NCBI RefSeq assembly: GCF_000600335.2
Contig: NZ_KK088553.1
Location: forward strand, 40,236-104,235
DNA from: Rubellimicrobium mesophilum DSM 19309
GTDB taxonomy: Bacteria > Pseudomonadota > Alphaproteobacteria > Rhodobacterales > Rhodobacteraceae
DNA: 64,000 nucleotides
Direction: 5' to 3'
Below the pieces are notes generated by a model that was not told the origin of the DNA, did not search any database, and was given only the letters and a program-made list of their open reading frames with translations. Below, one piece after another: positions 62,388 to 64,000 of the stretch. The translations under genes and the position numbers were made by a program. The stretch's first letter is position 1, and the number at the start of each line of letters is the position of its first letter.

Positions 62388-62405
62388 ACGGTTCCCCCGA
62401 ACCGT
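62388..62405. promoter_or_regulatory. Candidate operator upstream of treZ
   Basis: ACGGTTC (62388-62394) and GAACCGT (62399-62405) form a perfect 7-bp dyad with a CCCC spacer, 40 bases before the treZ start and 104 before the divergent SDR start. A further GGAAC (62415-62419) to GTTCC pair flanks it on the SDR side. It could bind a regulator of trehalose synthesis or ECF sigma-related factor; a GAACC/GGAAC sequence is also the -35 core of some ECF promoters. Confidence 0.45.
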
Positions 62406-62508
62406 TCGCCCTCTTGGAACAACATCCGCGCGGCGAAGTTCCGGGACCCGGTGGCAGGGGCGCATCGTTCCTCCGAGCCCGGCCAGTCCCCACACGGAGA
62501 GCGTGCCC

Positions 62509-63312
62509 ATGCCCGACCCCGACGATCCCTTCGACGAAGCCCCCCGAGGCCCCGGATGCGGCAAGCTCAGGGGCAAGACCGCCTTCGTGACCGGCGCCTC
62601 CTCGGGGATCGGGCGCGCGACGGCCCTGCTCTTCGCGCGAGAGGGCGCGCGGGTCGCGATCTCCTACTACTCGGACCCCCAGGATGCCGAGGAGACGCTG
62701 CGCCGGATGCGCGAGTTCGGGGTCGAGGGCGTGTCGGTCGGCATGGACGCCGGCGTCCACGGGGAGAACACCCGCGCCACCCGCGAGGCCATCGAGAGGC
62801 TGGGCGGGAGCCTCGACATCCTGGTCTGCAACGCCTCCATGCAGATCGTGCAGGAGGACGTTCTGGACGTCTCGCCCGAGCAGGCGCGGGACACGCTCCT
62901 CGTGAACGCGCTGGGCTATCTCTGGACCATCCAGGCGGCGCTGCCCTCCATGCGGGCGGGGAGCTGCATCGTCGGCACCGTGTCCGTGGTGGCCTACAAG
63001 GGGAACGAGCAGCTCGTGGATTATGCCATGGGAAAGGGGGCGGAGCTCGCGCTGCTGCGCTCGCTGGCCGCGCAGCTCGCGCCCAAGGGGATCCGGGTGA
63101 ACGCGGTGGCGCCGGGGCCGGTCTGGACGCCCTTCATCAAGGAGACCATGGACGAGGAGAAGATCAGGAGCTTCGGGAAGGACGTGCCGCTGGGCCGGCC
63201 CGCGCAGGCCCATGAGCTGGCCCCCGCCTACCTGTTCCTCGCCTCGGACGACGCAACCTACGTCACGGGACAGACGATCCACGTCAACGGCGGGATGCCG
63301 GTGGCGAGCTGA
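62509..63312 (+). CDS. Short-chain dehydrogenase/reductase (YghA/general-stress type)
   Basis: A 267-residue SDR. TGASSGIGRATALLFAREGA for the cofactor; NAS and LVNALG; catalytic region SVVAYKGNEQLVDYAMGKGA (Ser as S, Tyr in DYAMGKG, Lys in the usual position); NAVAPGPVWTPF; VTGQTIHVNGGMPV. The N-terminal extension MPDPDDPFDEAPRGPGCGKL is like those of the glucose/ribitol-dehydrogenase-type stress SDRs (YghA, GsiB-linked YhdF). Probably NADP-dependent; substrate unknown. Divergent from the trehalose operon, suggesting osmotic or general-stress co-regulation. Confidence 0.85.
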   Translation: MPDPDDPFDEAPRGPGCGKLRGKTAFVTGASSGIGRATALLFAREGARVAISYYSDPQDAEETLRRMREFGVEGVSVGMDAGVHGENTRATREAIERLGGSLDILVCNASMQIVQEDVLDVSPEQARDTLLVNALGYLWTIQAALPSMRAGSCIVGTVSVVAYKGNEQLVDYAMGKGAELALLRSLAAQLAPKGIRVNAVAPGPVWTPFIKETMDEEKIRSFGKDVPLGRPAQAHELAPAYLFLASDDATYVTGQTIHVNGGMPVAS

Positions 63313-63452
63313 AGGGGCGCCGAATGGCGCCCGGGCGCGGGCCCCGAAGGCCGGCGGAACCGGCGGTGCGCTTCGGCGTTGGGGGGCCGAGCGCGACTAG
63401 CGCGCCCAGGCTCTCCGAGCCGGATCATCATTGCCACATTGGGAGAACGCTC

Positions 63453-64000
63453 GTGAAAAAGCTGCTGCTGTCCACTGCCCTCATGGGAGCCATGGCCGTC
63501 CCGGCCCTGGCGCAGGACCAGTCCATCTTCCGCGAAGCCCCCGAGGCCCTGGACATCCGCGCCTCCGACTTCATGGGAATGCGCCTCTACGCCACCGAGA
63601 CCGCCCCCGAGGGCCAGGAATTCCAGGGCGTCCAGGAAGGCTGGAACGACGTGGGCGAGGTGAACGACGTCGTCTTCAACCGTGACGGCCAGGTGCAGGC
63701 CGTTCTCGTGGACATCGGGGGCTTCCTCGGCATCGGCGAGCGCACGGTGGCGGTGTCGATGGACGCGCTCCAGTTCCTGTCGGACTCGGAGACGGCGGAC
63801 AACGCGGACGACTACTTCCTCGTCATCAACGCCACCCGCGACCAGCTTGAGAACGCCCCCGACTACAACGCCGGCCAGCAGGGCGAGATGACGGCCGAGC
63901 AGGCCGCCCAGCAGACCGACCAGGCGATCGACGAGGGCGCCTCGGACGTGGCCGCCGCGGGCGCGGCCGCCGGGGCTGCGGCGGGCGCCGCGGCGGGGGC
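63453..64000 (+). CDS. Secreted PRC-barrel protein, C terminus outside the window
   Basis: Starts at GTG 63453 with GGGAGA at 63440-63445. Signal peptide: KKLLLSTALMGAMAVPALAQ (residues 2-21). The mature part has a PRC-barrel-like segment (FMGMRLYATETAPEG, VGEVNDVVFNRDGQVQAVLV, DIGGFLGIGERTVAVSMDAL). From about residue 150 the chain is Gln/Asp-rich and then an Ala/Gly repeat (AAAGAAAGAAAG) that runs to the window edge; 182 residues are visible. Likely periplasmic; function unknown. Confidence 0.75.
   Translation, partial: MKKLLLSTALMGAMAVPALAQDQSIFREAPEALDIRASDFMGMRLYATETAPEGQEFQGVQEGWNDVGEVNDVVFNRDGQVQAVLVDIGGFLGIGERTVAVSMDALQFLSDSETADNADDYFLVINATRDQLENAPDYNAGQQGEMTAEQAAQQTDQAIDEGASDVAAAGAAAGAAAGAAAG

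Noticed and set aside
1..64000. tRNA genes, CRISPR arrays, insertion sequences or prophage genes
   Set aside because: No T-loop-like GGTTCGA context with a cloverleaf, no regularly spaced repeats and no transposase, integrase or phage structural families were seen.

Overview
The window is very GC-rich, with third codon positions almost all G or C, short intergenic gaps and many 4-base ATGA/GTGA gene overlaps. Gene content points to an alphaproteobacterium of the Rhodobacterales (Rhodobacteraceae type): a PHB pair (phaB, phaA), a petP-petR pair next to a branched-chain aminotransferase gene, the order dxs - polyprenyl synthase - xseB - HDAC-like hydrolase, and genes for carnitine and betaine breakdown. 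No rRNA, tRNA, CRISPR array, prophage or intact insertion sequence was found.

Layout. (1) 1-11.9 kb: a quaternary-amine catabolic region. The + strand carries the end of a carnitine dehydrogenase/thioesterase fusion, an acyl-CoA dehydrogenase, an NDP-forming acyl-CoA ligase and a CaiD-type dehydratase, enough for a beta-oxidation-like route from a betainyl fatty acid to glycine betaine plus acetyl-CoA. The - strand carries two dimethylglycine-dehydrogenase-like flavoproteins and an MttB-like methyltransferase, read away from a divergent XRE-cupin regulator. (2) 12-15.3 kb: a TPP-dependent decarboxylase/synthase, a SnoaL-like protein and an iron-type alcohol dehydrogenase. (3) 15.3-16.3 kb: a non-coding stretch full of decayed REP-type palindromes. 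(4) 16.3-25.2 kb: phaB, phaA, an EAL protein, moaE-moaD-pgsA, uvrC, a pteridine-reductase-like SDR and an SppA-type protease. (5) 25.2-33.2 kb: an ABC-2 exporter, an Old Yellow Enzyme/TMADH-type flavoprotein, a GT4 glycosyltransferase, rfbA-rfbC and aroC. (6) 33.2-43.2 kb: a WYL regulator facing a GST, PRC-barrel and HU proteins, purine salvage (ade-amn), DUF1810, an epimerase-like protein, TerC and unknown proteins. (7) 43.4-51.8 kb: isoprenoid genes, xseB, an HDAC-like hydrolase, petPR, ilvE and an EamA transporter. (8) 52.3-55.1 kb: a cytochrome c, then an unusual phosphoribosyltransferase-kinase fusion coupled to a GmhB-like phosphatase. (9) 55-62.3 kb: a trehalose/glycogen operon treZ-treY-(glgC-like)-glgX, followed by an SDR and a truncated secreted PRC-barrel protein.

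Two window-wide features matter. First, seven conserved genes, including the normally essential aroC, are broken by ten single-base gains or losses, nearly all in runs of G or C. These look like sequencing or assembly errors rather than pseudogenes, so the CDS spans below are given across the shifts. Second, a family of paired palindromes (GTAGGG-type REP sequences facing each other) lies between genes. Two copies are joined to a 65-bp box that is 62/65 identical and inverted at 33.3 kb and 48.2 kb. Motif and family calls rest on reading the translated sequences; no database search was run.
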